The translations under genes and the position numbers were made by a program. DNA of 34,841 nt. Source: an uncultured Pedobacter sp. (GTDB taxonomy: Bacteria > Bacteroidota > Bacteroidia > Sphingobacteriales > Sphingobacteriaceae). The notes beneath the pieces were generated by a model that ran no database searches, had not been told where the DNA came from, and saw nothing but the letters and a program-made list of their open reading frames with translations. This document shows, piece after piece, positions 1 through 8,558 of this stretch; positions within the stretch are counted from its first letter, which is position 1; each line of letters opens with the position of its first letter. The stretch covers positions 1 through 34,841 of the forward strand of contig CALLKE010000043.1 in assembly GCA_938008555.1 (NCBI GenBank), written 5' to 3'.

Positions 1-13
1 GCTCTTCCGATCT
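1..13. other. Illumina adapter remnant at contig end
   Basis: The first 13 bases are the exact reverse complement of the universal Illumina adapter start AGATCGGAAGAGC. They interrupt a conserved SUI1-family reading frame a few codons before its expected end, so they are sequencing-library sequence left untrimmed and not genomic DNA. The last few codons of the adjacent gene should not be read through this stretch. Confidence 0.95.
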
Positions 14-326
14 CTTTTTGCAAGAGAGTTAATATTTTATCCCTGAAATCTCCCTGAATAAGAATCTCTGCATCTTTAGAAGTTCCTCCAACACCGCATT
101 TTTGTTTCAGGTTTTTGCCTAGTATATCTAAATCTGATGGAGTACCTACAAAACCTGTAATCAATGTGACAGCCTTCCCTCCTCTTTGTTTTCTGTCGAG
201 TTGTACTCGCAGATTCTGTTGTTGAGGAGGTAAGGTATTTAGGGATTGTTCCTCATCAAAATTGTATTGAAAGGTAGGATCCGTCGAATACACAACCCCA
301 TTGGCTAATTTATTTTTTTTAGACAT
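14..326 (-). CDS. SUI1/eIF1-like translation initiation factor (YciH type), 3'-truncated
   Basis: A bacterial eIF1/SUI1 homologue, a small factor thought to act in translation initiation fidelity. The ATG at 326 opens a frame of about 104 codons. Its N-terminal third is variable (begins MSKKNKLANGVVYSTD) and is followed by the family signature: a basic RKQRGGKAVTLITGF stretch, then KCGVGGTSKDAEILIQGD and FRDKILTLL. Family members are about 105-115 residues, so only a handful of C-terminal residues are missing; the gene is cut by the contig end and its adapter. It lies downstream of the aldolase gene on the same strand with a 44-bp spacer that holds a weak terminator-like hairpin, so it may or may not be co-transcribed. 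Family assignment is firm; the precise role in bacteria is poorly defined. Confidence 0.9.
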
Positions 327-341
327 CGTTATAATTTATTT

Positions 342-363
342 AAAAAAGGAACAATAAAGTTCC
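342..363 (-). terminator. Weak hairpin with T-tract after the aldolase gene
   Basis: Read on the minus strand, GGAAC-tttatt-GTTCC is followed directly by six T residues, 8 bp past the aldolase stop codon. The stem is only 5 bp, so it may act as a partial terminator between the aldolase and the SUI1-like gene. No other termination signal is visible between these two genes. Confidence 0.4.
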
Positions 364-370
364 ATACTTT

Positions 371-1396
371 TCACATGGCCACATATTCCCCTTTTCGGGC
401 TTCACTATTGCATTTTGCTCTGTAACACAGGGCTTGCTGTGCTGCCTCTACATTTTCTTTTTTTCCTTCCCATAGTTCAAGGGCGGGTGCCTGAATAGCA
501 CGTGAAAATGAGAATGTAAGTACCCAAGGTATTTGGGCTTTGTATTTCATGTTCATTTTGTTAAGGTGGGCAGAGGCCAACTCGCTCGTTTGTCCTCCAG
601 ATAAAAATGCGATTCCAGGTACGATTGCTGGTACGCTTGCTAGAAAACATTTCACAGTAGCATCAGCAATTTCTTCGACACTATTTTGATGCGTGGAATG
701 CTCACCTGGCAATACCATATTAGGTTTAAGCAGCATGCCTTCCAAATCAATTCGATATTGGTATAATTGATAGAATAACGTTTTCAATACTCTTTCTGTT
801 ACCTCAAAACATTTTGACAACGTATGTGTTCCTGCCATGAGCACCTCTGGCTCAATGATAGGCATCATTCCCATTTCTTGACATAGTGCTGCATAACGAG
901 CTAATGCATGCATATTGGCTTTTATGCATTCTTCGGTGGGTATACCATCATTAATTGAGATAACTGCACGCCACTTAGCAAACCGAAGCCCCATTCCCTC
1001 ATACTCGGTAAGTCTGTCACGTAATCCATCGAGCCCATCTGTTATTTTTTCATCTGGGAAACCAGCCAAATCACTGGTGCCCATATCTACTTTTATTCCT
1101 GGAATAATACCTGCAGCTTTTAATAATTCGATAAAAGAGCTCCCATCGCTTGCTTGCTGCCGGATCGTTTCATCATATAAAATAGCTCCACTTATATAAG
1201 CACCTAATTGGGGTGTAGTTACAATGAGCTCGCGATAAGCTTGTCTTGCTTCTGCTGTTTGTGGAATACCGAGCTTAGCAAATCGCTTATTACAGGTAGG
1301 TATACTTTCGTCCATGGCAAGCAATCCTTTATTACCAGCTAGTAATGCTTTTGCTACATCGGTTAGTTGATGTTGTTTTGAATTTGTGTGTTTCAT
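371..1396 (-). CDS. Class I fructose-bisphosphate aldolase
   Basis: Cleaves fructose-1,6-bisphosphate to dihydroxyacetone phosphate and glyceraldehyde-3-phosphate by a Schiff-base mechanism in the cytoplasm; it can also make sedoheptulose-1,7-bisphosphate from erythrose-4-P. The 341-residue length fits the eukaryote-like class I family. Visible motifs are GLLAMDES (24-31, D29 and S31 at the phosphate site), KWR at 141-143, IEPEV with E182/E184, the Schiff-base lysine K224 in LLKPNMVLPG, and the phosphate-binding FLSGGQ near 265-270. The ATG at 1396 matches the family N-terminus. It is divergent from the tkt-led pentose-phosphate locus across a 315-bp spacer, which suggests joint control of triose/pentose flux (inference). 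A candidate promoter lies about 110 bp upstream. Confidence 0.96.
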   Translation of the reverse strand: MKHTNSKQHQLTDVAKALLAGNKGLLAMDESIPTCNKRFAKLGIPQTAEARQAYRELIVTTPQLGAYISGAILYDETIRQQASDGSSFIELLKAAGIIPGIKVDMGTSDLAGFPDEKITDGLDGLRDRLTEYEGMGLRFAKWRAVISINDGIPTEECIKANMHALARYAALCQEMGMMPIIEPEVLMAGTHTLSKCFEVTERVLKTLFYQLYQYRIDLEGMLLKPNMVLPGEHSTHQNSVEEIADATVKCFLASVPAIVPGIAFLSGGQTSELASAHLNKMNMKYKAQIPWVLTFSFSRAIQAPALELWEGKKENVEAAQQALCYRAKCNSEARKGEYVAM

Positions 1397-1711
1397 CTGT
1401 AAGCGTTAAAAACAAAAATTATTTCGATTGTTTCAATGAGGTAATGATGCGCTCGATTCTAAACTATCATATGTGATTATCTTAAAAACACGCAACAAAC
1501 CTACATCAAAACTAGATGCTATTTAAAATCGAATACAAACTCTCATGCAAACAGGTATTCAATGCGATTATTGGCAATGAATATAATTAAACTATTGATT
1601 AATATTTTTTCTAATTTTAAAAAACATATTCAGCATTTTAATTGAATATAAAGCACTCAAAAAAACTGCCTAAGATTCATTTCATTTATCCTGTTCTCAA
1701 CCTATCTATCA
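1397..1711. other. Divergent intergenic region between aldolase and transketolase
   Basis: A 315-bp AT-rich spacer with no credible coding frame. It must hold the promoters of both divergent transcripts. On the minus strand there is a good -7 match (see 1507-1538). On the plus strand I found only degenerate matches, for example TTG at 1571-1573 followed about 20 bp later by TATTGATT. No TPP-type or other recognised riboswitch motif was seen ahead of the TPP-dependent tkt. Confidence 0.6.
1507..1538 (-). promoter_or_regulatory. Candidate Bacteroidota promoter for the aldolase gene
   Basis: On the minus strand, TTG (1538-1536), a 21-bp spacer and TAGTTTTG (1514-1507) fit the Bacteroidota primary-sigma pattern TTG-N19-21-TAnnTTTG. 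A second exact -7 match, TAGGTTTG (1503-1496), overlaps it without a -33 partner. The predicted leader would be about 100 nt. Confidence 0.45.
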
Positions 1712-3718
1712 ATGAATATTGAAAAAAAATGTATTGATACGATTCGTTGTTTGGCCATCGATGCTGTGGAGAACGCAAACTCAGGCCACCCAGGTGCCCC
1801 CATGGCATTGGCCCCCGCTGCTTTTACTTTATGGATGAGGCATCTGCGCTATAATCCACTTCACCCTAATTGGTTTAACCGCGATCGTTTCATACTCTCT
1901 AATGGGCATGCGTCTATGCTACAATATGCCATGTTACATTTAACAGGGTATGCACTTTCAATAAACGATATTAAGCAGTTCAGACAATTGAATAGTATCA
2001 CTGCTGGTCACCCTGAGCATGAACTTACTCCCGGTGTGGAAACAACCACTGGACCACTTGGACAAGGATTCATGACCGCCGTAGGAATGGCTATTGCAGA
2101 AGCTCATCTTGCTTCTATATTTAATCGAGATGGTTTCAATATAGTAGATCATTATACCTACGTTTTTTGTAGCGATGGCGATTTAATGGAGGGTGCTTCT
2201 CATGAGGCTGCTTCTATTGCTGGGCATTTTGGACTAGGAAAACTAATCTATCTCTATGATGATAATCATATTACTATTGAAGGAAGCACTGATTTAACCT
2301 ATTCAGATAATGTAGCCAAGCGATTTGAAGCCTATCACTGGCATGTGCAAGATGTGGGTGAAGCAGCAAATGACATTGATGTAATATCTGATGCATTCCA
2401 AAAAGCAAAAGACGTACTCGATAAACCCTCGATCATTATTTTAAGAACGCATATTGGCTACGGTTCTCCTAACAAACAGGATACATCTGGTGTACATGGA
2501 TCGCCACTAGGCGAGGAAGAAATTGCACTCACAAAGAAATTTTATGACTGGCCAGATAAAAAGTTTTTCGTACCCAACGATGTGAAAACATACATGCACC
2601 GTGCTATTGACAAAGGTAAAGCATATGAAAAGGACTGGGATACAACCCTTAGCCACTTTAGGAAAAAGTATCCTGATTTAGCCACCCAATTTAACCAATA
2701 CTTAAAACAAGAACTACCTCTTGATTGGGATCAAAATATTCCTGTTTATAAATCAACTGATGGCGATAAAGCAACTAGATCAGTTTCATTAGATGTGATC
2801 AATGCGATATCACTCAAATTGCCTTGGCTAGTAGGGGGAAGTGCTGATCTAGGCGATTCTACTCAAACGCTGATCAAAACCTCGGGTTATTTTGGGAAAA
2901 ATGATTACACCAATCGTAATATAGATTGGGGCATTCGAGAGCATCTCATGTGCGCCGCACTATCAGGCTTAGCTTTGCACGGGGGTGTGCGTGCCTTTTC
3001 ATCAACCTATTTTTGTTTCACCGATTATGCCAAGCCAGCTATCCGAATAGCTGCTATCATGAAGCTACCAGTCATTTATGTCATGACTCATGACTCGATC
3101 GGACTTGGTGAGGATGGTACAACTCATCAACCGATCAAACAGCTCGCTACTTTTAGAGCATTACCCAATATGGTTGTTATTCGTCCTGCGGATGCTAACG
3201 AGACCACACATGCATGGCGCATCGCTATCAAAAGAAAAGAGGGACCAACGATGCTCGTACTCTCACGTCAAAAATTACCCATTTTTGACCGCAACCAAGT
3301 GGCACCTGCAAAAGGTGTTGCTAGAGGCGCATATATCTTATCCAAAGAACAAGGAGACATACCCAAAGCCATCTTAATAGCTACGGGATCAGAAGTCCAG
3401 CTCATCTTGAAAGCACAAGAATCATTATCGAAAATTGGAATTGATGTACGCGTAATCAGTATGCCAAGCTGGGAATTATTCAGGCAGCAACCTAAATCCT
3501 ATCAGGATCAGATCTTGCCATTATCAGTTACCCTGCGGCTAACAGTAGAGGCAGCAGCTCCAATTGGATGGCATGAATGGCTTGGTAAAGAAGGAGAAGT
3601 CATTGGAATGACAACCTTTGGTACCAGTGCGCCTGCGAACGATTTATTTAAACATTATGGATTTACAGTAGCCAATATTGTAGATAAAATAAAAAACAAA
3701 TTATCTCATCAATCGTGA
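1712..3718 (+). CDS. tkt: Transketolase
   Basis: TPP- and Mg-dependent enzyme that moves two-carbon ketol units between xylulose-5-P and ribose-5-P or erythrose-4-P, linking the pentose-phosphate pathway and glycolysis. At 668 residues it is a full-length bacterial/yeast-type enzyme. Seen directly: SGHPG with H26, SNGHAS with H66, GPLGQG (114-119), the TPP/Mg motif GDLMEG (156-161), and the pyrimidine-domain catalytic glutamate E410 in WGIREH, followed by the C-terminal domain beginning around the LIATGSEVQ segment. It is the first gene of the PPP locus; its TGA stop overlaps the GTG start of rpiB, implying translational coupling. Confidence 0.97.
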   Translation: MNIEKKCIDTIRCLAIDAVENANSGHPGAPMALAPAAFTLWMRHLRYNPLHPNWFNRDRFILSNGHASMLQYAMLHLTGYALSINDIKQFRQLNSITAGHPEHELTPGVETTTGPLGQGFMTAVGMAIAEAHLASIFNRDGFNIVDHYTYVFCSDGDLMEGASHEAASIAGHFGLGKLIYLYDDNHITIEGSTDLTYSDNVAKRFEAYHWHVQDVGEAANDIDVISDAFQKAKDVLDKPSIIILRTHIGYGSPNKQDTSGVHGSPLGEEEIALTKKFYDWPDKKFFVPNDVKTYMHRAIDKGKAYEKDWDTTLSHFRKKYPDLATQFNQYLKQELPLDWDQNIPVYKSTDGDKATRSVSLDVINAISLKLPWLVGGSADLGDSTQTLIKTSGYFGKNDYTNRNIDWGIREHLMCAALSGLALHGGVRAFSSTYFCFTDYAKPAIRIAAIMKLPVIYVMTHDSIGLGEDGTTHQPIKQLATFRALPNMVVIRPADANETTHAWRIAIKRKEGPTMLVLSRQKLPIFDRNQVAPAKGVARGAYILSKEQGDIPKAILIATGSEVQLILKAQESLSKIGIDVRVISMPSWELFRQQPKSYQDQILPLSVTLRLTVEAAAPIGWHEWLGKEGEVIGMTTFGTSAPANDLFKHYGFTVANIVDKIKNKLSHQS

Positions 3719-4179
3719 AAGTCATTATAGGATCTGATCATGCTGGTTTTACTTATAAAACATTGCTTGTAACTGAATTGCAGCAAAAAGGGTATGATGT
3801 ACTAGATATGGGTACTCATCACGTTAATACCAATGATGATTATCCTGATTGTGCTTCGAATGTTGCTTCTGCTATTCAAAAAGATCAAGGGGTGAGAGGC
3901 ATTTTGATTTGTGGCAGTGCTGTTGGTGTCAGCATAGTTGCGAATAAGTTTAAGGGTATTCGAGCAGGTGTTTGTCACGACACCTATTCAGCCCATCAAT
4001 GTGTGGAGCATGATGATGTAAACATCCTATGCATGGGTGAACGAGTGATCGGAATTGAGCTGGCAAAAGAGATTGTATTTGCTTTTTTGGGTGCAACCTT
4101 TAACAATGCGCCACGCTATCAGCGAAGGTTAGAGAAGATAACCGCCATCGAAAATAAAATAGGGAAAGCACATGAGTAA
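3715..4179 (+). CDS. rpiB: Ribose-5-phosphate isomerase B
   Basis: Interconverts ribose-5-P and ribulose-5-P in the non-oxidative pentose-phosphate pathway. The 154 residues match the RpiB/LacAB family length. Motifs are GSDHAG at 6-11, the ICGSAVG loop holding the catalytic cysteine C66 (Ser replaces the Thr of the usual CGTG), NKFKGIRAGVCHDTYSA (78-93), and VEHDDVN with the conserved histidine H99. The start codon is GTG at 3715 inside the tkt stop (GTGA overlap). The stop overlaps the next gene's start by 8 bases. Position between tkt and oxidative PPP genes supports the pentose-5-P assignment over allose- or galactose-6-P isomerases. Confidence 0.93.
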   Translation: MKVIIGSDHAGFTYKTLLVTELQQKGYDVLDMGTHHVNTNDDYPDCASNVASAIQKDQGVRGILICGSAVGVSIVANKFKGIRAGVCHDTYSAHQCVEHDDVNILCMGERVIGIELAKEIVFAFLGATFNNAPRYQRRLEKITAIENKIGKAHE

Positions 4180-4807
4180 CCCGACCAACATACAGTCTTT
4201 TAAAATAAAGACACTTTTTCTAGACATTAGCGGTGTTCTGTTGAACAATGGATGGGACACCTCCTCAAGAGCTGAAGCGATCAAGAAATTCGGGTTAGAT
4301 AAAGGTGAAGTCAAAAATCGTCACAAAACTGTTTTCAATACCTATGAAATAGGTCGAATCACTTTAGATGAATATACCGACTCGGTATTTTTTTATCGGA
4401 ACATTAGCTTTTCTAAAAATGATTTTAAAGCCTTTATGTTTCAACAATCACAGGCTTTAGATGGATGCATTGGTTTTTTCAAAACGCTCAAGCAACAACA
4501 CCAACTAAAAGTAGTTGCCCTGAGTAATGAGGTTCGCGAGCTAAACGAATATCGTATCAAACAGTTCAAGCTAGATGAGTTGTTTGATGCCTACATATCT
4601 TCTTGCTATGCACACCTGTGTAAACCAAATAAAGAAATGTTGTACATGGCATGTGACATTTCACACACAGCACCTAAGCACGCTTCATATATCGATGACA
4701 CAGCGACCTTGATAGAAATAGGAGCATCTATAGGTTTGCAGACACTACATTTTCAAGATTTAGAAGAAACAAAAAAGCTGATCAAAACATGCATATTCTA
4801 TAAATAG
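4172..4807 (+). CDS. HAD-superfamily hydrolase (predicted sugar-phosphate phosphatase)
   Basis: A HAD-fold hydrolase of 211 residues, probably acting on a small phosphorylated metabolite. Motif I is FLDISGVL with nucleophile D18; the second position usually held by Asp is Ser20, resembling the D-x-G/S variants of the YihX-like HAD group. Motif II is S118 in ALSNE, motif III K151 in LCKPNKE, and motif IV the acidic pair D175-D176 in YIDDTA. A helical cap lies between motifs I and II (about 35-105), as in subclass I HADs. The ATG overlaps the rpiB stop (ATGAGTAA, 8 bases), so it is translated with PPP enzymes. A clean-up or regulatory sugar-phosphatase role is inferred from context only; the substrate is unknown. 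Confidence 0.85.
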   Translation: MSNPTNIQSFKIKTLFLDISGVLLNNGWDTSSRAEAIKKFGLDKGEVKNRHKTVFNTYEIGRITLDEYTDSVFFYRNISFSKNDFKAFMFQQSQALDGCIGFFKTLKQQHQLKVVALSNEVRELNEYRIKQFKLDELFDAYISSCYAHLCKPNKEMLYMACDISHTAPKHASYIDDTATLIEIGASIGLQTLHFQDLEETKKLIKTCIFYK

Positions 4808-4886
4808 GGTAACAGAATCTTGTGCGCTAACATTTGTCTATCCATATTAAAAATATTCTTTCTACTCGTACCTAAATGTAAAGAGA

Positions 4887-6308
4887 ATGAATACACCACA
4901 GTATGATTATGGAATGATTGGCTTAGGCACCATGGGATGCAACTTGGCTTACAACATGTGCGATCATGGATACCGTGTCGCCGGATTCGACAAAGACGCC
5001 GCCAAAATTCATGCACTAGAGGATCATGCAGGTGGCCGTCAGGTATTAGGCGCTCATCAGTTAAGTGATTTCTTCAAAGCATTAAAATCTCCCAAAGTAG
5101 TGATGATGCTCGTGCCTGCAGGTGCTCCAGTAGATGCTGTGATTACTGAGTTAAAACCTTTTTTGTCAAAAAATGATCTCGTTATTGACTGTGGCAACTC
5201 TCATTTTACAGATACTGATAGACGAATTGACCAACTAGCTAAAGAAGATATTCATTTCATGGGTATAGGTATTTCTGGCGGAGAAGATGGTGCCCGACAT
5301 GGTCCAAGCATCATGCCAGGTGGAACAAAAGAAGCTTATGAACGTGTGGAACCTATGCTTAATGATATCTCTGCAAAAGTAAATGACAAATCTTGTGTCG
5401 CCTGGCTTGGCCCAAAATCGGCAGGACATTATGTAAAAATGGTTCATAACGGCATCGAGTATGCACTCATGCAATCCATTGCGGAGATATACCATATCCT
5501 CAAGAGATGCCTTCACATGAGTAATGACGAATTGCATACCATCTTTCTAGGGTGGAATGAGGGTCGCTTAAAATCGTATCTCGTCGAAATTACTGCTGAC
5601 ATTTTTACTCAAACAGATGATCTAAGCAACAAAGAGCTCATTGATATGATCCTCGATACCTCGAAACAAAATGGTACCGGACAATGGACTTCACAAAATG
5701 CCATGGATCTATACGTGCCTATTCCAAGTATTGATGCCGCTGTTTCGATGCGTAACCTCTCCTCATTAAAAGAAGAGCGACTTGCGGCCCAGAAACATCT
5801 AGGAATGCACCTGGTTTCACTAGATGGCAATCATCATAAACTAATCGATTGGCTGGAACATGCCCTCTATTTTTCGATGATCACCACCTACTCCCAAGGC
5901 ATGTCACTTTTACAAAAAGCATCCAAAGAATACCAATATCATTTAAACCTTGATACCGTAGCTAGTGTATGGCGTGGGGGATGTATTATCCGGTCAGCCT
6001 TATTGGAAGATATTTTTTCTGCTTACTCCAATGAGCCTACATTACCGAATCTTATGCTCAACAAAAAACTTACTCTCCAGCTTGAGGCTTGTCAACTTGG
6101 CCTCAGAATGGCTATCAAAAGAGGAATTGAAACAGATACACCCATCCCTGTGCTAATGGCATCGTTAGCCTATTACGATGGTTATAAAAGTGGCTTGCTA
6201 CCCGCTAACCTCATTCAGGCACAACGTGATTATTTTGGCGCCCATACCTATGAGCGCACCGATCGCAGCGGCACTTTTCATACACACTGGAATCAAAAAA
6301 CAAAGTGA
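4887..6308 (+). CDS. gnd: 6-phosphogluconate dehydrogenase, decarboxylating
   Basis: Oxidises 6-phosphogluconate to ribulose-5-P and CO2, reducing NADP+; third step of the oxidative pentose-phosphate pathway. The 473 residues match the long dimeric form. The N-terminal Rossmann fold has GLGTMG at 12-17. The substrate/catalytic signature ISGGEDGARHGPSIMPGG begins at 129 (S130, G131, G132), and the catalytic K184 and H187-N188-E191 lie in KMVHNGIEY. A C-terminal all-helical domain contains NGTGQWTSQNA. A 79-bp spacer separates it from the HAD gene, the widest gap in this locus. The stop codon overlaps the zwf start. Confidence 0.97.
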   Translation: MNTPQYDYGMIGLGTMGCNLAYNMCDHGYRVAGFDKDAAKIHALEDHAGGRQVLGAHQLSDFFKALKSPKVVMMLVPAGAPVDAVITELKPFLSKNDLVIDCGNSHFTDTDRRIDQLAKEDIHFMGIGISGGEDGARHGPSIMPGGTKEAYERVEPMLNDISAKVNDKSCVAWLGPKSAGHYVKMVHNGIEYALMQSIAEIYHILKRCLHMSNDELHTIFLGWNEGRLKSYLVEITADIFTQTDDLSNKELIDMILDTSKQNGTGQWTSQNAMDLYVPIPSIDAAVSMRNLSSLKEERLAAQKHLGMHLVSLDGNHHKLIDWLEHALYFSMITTYSQGMSLLQKASKEYQYHLNLDTVASVWRGGCIIRSALLEDIFSAYSNEPTLPNLMLNKKLTLQLEACQLGLRMAIKRGIETDTPIPVLMASLAYYDGYKSGLLPANLIQAQRDYFGAHTYERTDRSGTFHTHWNQKTK

Positions 6309-7837
6309 TGGAATTAAAAACTAAAATTGCACCTACCGTTCTGGTTATTTTTGGTGCCGCGGGAGACCTTACCTGGCGAAAACTAATGCCTGCCATCTAT
6401 AACCTCTATTTAGATCAGTGGCTACCCGAACACTTTGCCATATTGGGTGTAGCACATGATCAGATAACCAATGCGAGCTTTCAAGAACGAATACATGAAG
6501 GCATTAATAAGTTCTCACGTACTGGAAAAGCAAAAAAAGCAGCTTGGGCTACGTTCAAAAAATACATTAGCTATAAAGAGGGAGATTTTTCTAGTCCACA
6601 AACTTATACAGCTATAAAAGCACAAATAGATACACTAGAGAAGGACTGGCAGAAACCTGTGAATCGTATATTTTATATGGCTGTTCCCCCTTCTTTTTTC
6701 GAGGAGATTGCAACTAAAATAGGAGAAGGTGGATTATCTCAAAACAAAGAACTAAGTCGCATCGTGGTAGAAAAACCCTTTGGACATGATCTTAAGAGTG
6801 CGCAACGTTTAAACACATTGCTACACACGTTATTTGACGAATCGCAGATCTATCGAATTGACCATTATCTAGGGAAAGAAACTGTACAAAACATTCTTGC
6901 ATTTCGTTTTGCAAATGCCATGTTTGAGCCACTCTGGAATCGTAATTATATCGACCATGTACAAATAACGATGTCAGAACAATTGGGAGTGGAAACCCGA
7001 GGAAATTATTACGAAACGGCGGGAGCCCTTCGCGACATCATACAAAATCATTTGCTGCAGCTCATGTGCCTGATCGCAATGGAATCACCTATTTCTTTTG
7101 AAGCAGATGAAATTCGGAACAAAAAAGTAGATGTATTAAATGCATTGAGAAAATTTAATCCAGAAGATATACACACGCATGCAGTCAGGGGTCAATATCG
7201 CGCAGGGTGGATAACAGGCAAAAAAGTGATAGGATACAGACAAGAACCCGATGTACATCGAGCATCCAATATTGAAACCTTTGCAGCTGTTAAATTCTAC
7301 ATCGACAACTGGCGCTGGCAGGGAGTACCTTTTTACATACGCACAGGAAAGCGTATGAATGAAACCATCTCAGTGATCACCATCCAATTCAGGCCAGTAC
7401 CACATCACTCATTCCCTATTGAAACAACCGAGAACTGGCAACCTAACCGACTTATCCTGAATATACAACCTCATATGGGAATACGTTTGCGATTCCAGGC
7501 CAAACAACCGGGACTTAAAATGCTCCTCAACCCTGTAGACATGCTTTTTAGCTATAATGATGCTTACTCAAGTGGCGTCCCAGAAGCCTATGAAACATTA
7601 TTACTAGATGTTTTCCAAGGAGATGCTACCCTGTTTATGCGTTCAGATCAGGTAGAAATAGCGTGGACTGTGTTAATGCCCATCATAAATGCATGGGCTG
7701 CCAACTCTTCACCTAATTTTCCTAACTACGATGCAGGATCACAGGGACCCGAAGATGCAGAGGCTTTAATAGCCCAAGATGGACATAATTGGATCGTAAT
7801 GCCATTTGAAAAAAATAACATTGGACCCCAAAAATAA
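6308..7837 (+). CDS. zwf: Glucose-6-phosphate 1-dehydrogenase
   Basis: Oxidises glucose-6-P to 6-phosphoglucono-1,5-lactone with NADP+, the entry step of the oxidative pentose-phosphate pathway. Seen: nucleotide-binding GAAGDLTWRKL near the N-terminus, the glucose-6-P site RIDHYLGKE with D185, and the catalytic histidine H248 in IQNHLLQ; the D-to-H distance of 63 residues equals that of the D177/H240 dyad in the Leuconostoc enzyme. I chose the ATG at 6308, which overlaps the gnd stop (TGATG); a GTG at 6305 would add one residue. The 509-residue length is typical. It overlaps the start of pgl, completing a gnd-zwf-pgl unit. Confidence 0.97.
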   Translation: MELKTKIAPTVLVIFGAAGDLTWRKLMPAIYNLYLDQWLPEHFAILGVAHDQITNASFQERIHEGINKFSRTGKAKKAAWATFKKYISYKEGDFSSPQTYTAIKAQIDTLEKDWQKPVNRIFYMAVPPSFFEEIATKIGEGGLSQNKELSRIVVEKPFGHDLKSAQRLNTLLHTLFDESQIYRIDHYLGKETVQNILAFRFANAMFEPLWNRNYIDHVQITMSEQLGVETRGNYYETAGALRDIIQNHLLQLMCLIAMESPISFEADEIRNKKVDVLNALRKFNPEDIHTHAVRGQYRAGWITGKKVIGYRQEPDVHRASNIETFAAVKFYIDNWRWQGVPFYIRTGKRMNETISVITIQFRPVPHHSFPIETTENWQPNRLILNIQPHMGIRLRFQAKQPGLKMLLNPVDMLFSYNDAYSSGVPEAYETLLLDVFQGDATLFMRSDQVEIAWTVLMPIINAWAANSSPNFPNYDAGSQGPEDAEALIAQDGHNWIVMPFEKNNIGPQK

Positions 7838-8558
7838 AATACAAGTTTTTCAAACTGATGCTGAGCTAACAGAAGTAGCCTGCCAATTGATAATAGAGAT
7901 TGCTCAAAAAGCTATTCATACAAGAGGCAAATTTATCATTGCGCTCTCTGGGGGGCATAGCCCCCAGAAACTATATGCTGCTTTTTCAACTTTACCATTT
8001 CGCGATCAAATACCTTGGGATAAAACCTTCATATTTTGGGGAGATGAGCGCTGTGTACCAACCAATGATGAACGTAATAATGCATATATGGCACAATCGT
8101 TATTGCTTGCTCATGTTGCTATTCCATCATCCAATATATACCCCATTCCTGTGGAACTTTCACCCGCTGAAGCTGCCATGGAGTATGAAAAAACAATCCA
8201 AAAATTCTTTCAAGATGAAACCCCTCATTATGATATTATTCTCTTAGGGCTCGGTGAAAATGGACACACTGCTTCTATTTTTCCATATACCGATGTCATT
8301 TCTGAAAATACACGGCTGATAAAAGAAATATACGTGGCCGAGCAAAATATGTTTCGCATTACCATGACTGCGAATTTGATTAATCAAGCTCACCACATTG
8401 TATTCTTAGTAACAGGTAAAAACAAAGCCAAAGTTTTAAATCAAGTACTTGATGGTCCTTATCAGCCCAGTAAGTATCCTGCTCAATTAATCAAGCCTAT
8501 ATACGGTCGTTTATACTGGTTTATTGATACCGAAGCAGCGGCATTATTACCTGGCTAA
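7806..8558 (+). CDS. pgl: 6-phosphogluconolactonase
   Basis: Hydrolyses 6-phosphogluconolactone to 6-phosphogluconate, the second oxidative PPP step. It belongs to the DevB/SOL family related to glucosamine-6-P isomerases. Motifs are ALSGGHSP (46-53), FWGDERCVP (77-85) and LLGLGENGHTASIFP (about 145-159, including the GENGH catalytic loop). Length 250 fits. There is no ATG near the start: the candidates are TTG at 7806 (32-base overlap with zwf) and TTG at 7821 (17-base overlap), so translation is probably coupled to zwf. The order gnd-zwf-pgl gives all oxidative PPP enzymes in one transcript. A weak AT-rich 6-bp hairpin follows the stop (8559-8574). Confidence 0.95.
   Translation: MKKITLDPKNKIQVFQTDAELTEVACQLIIEIAQKAIHTRGKFIIALSGGHSPQKLYAAFSTLPFRDQIPWDKTFIFWGDERCVPTNDERNNAYMAQSLLLAHVAIPSSNIYPIPVELSPAEAAMEYEKTIQKFFQDETPHYDIILLGLGENGHTASIFPYTDVISENTRLIKEIYVAEQNMFRITMTANLINQAHHIVFLVTGKNKAKVLNQVLDGPYQPSKYPAQLIKPIYGRLYWFIDTEAAALLPG

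Noticed and set aside
1397..1711. Possible TPP riboswitch before transketolase
   Set aside because: The CTGAGA-type core and other conserved blocks of the TPP aptamer are absent.
3715..4179. Galactose-6-phosphate isomerase (LacA/LacB)
   Set aside because: The context is tkt and oxidative PPP genes, there is no paired LacA/LacB gene, and the residues match RpiB.
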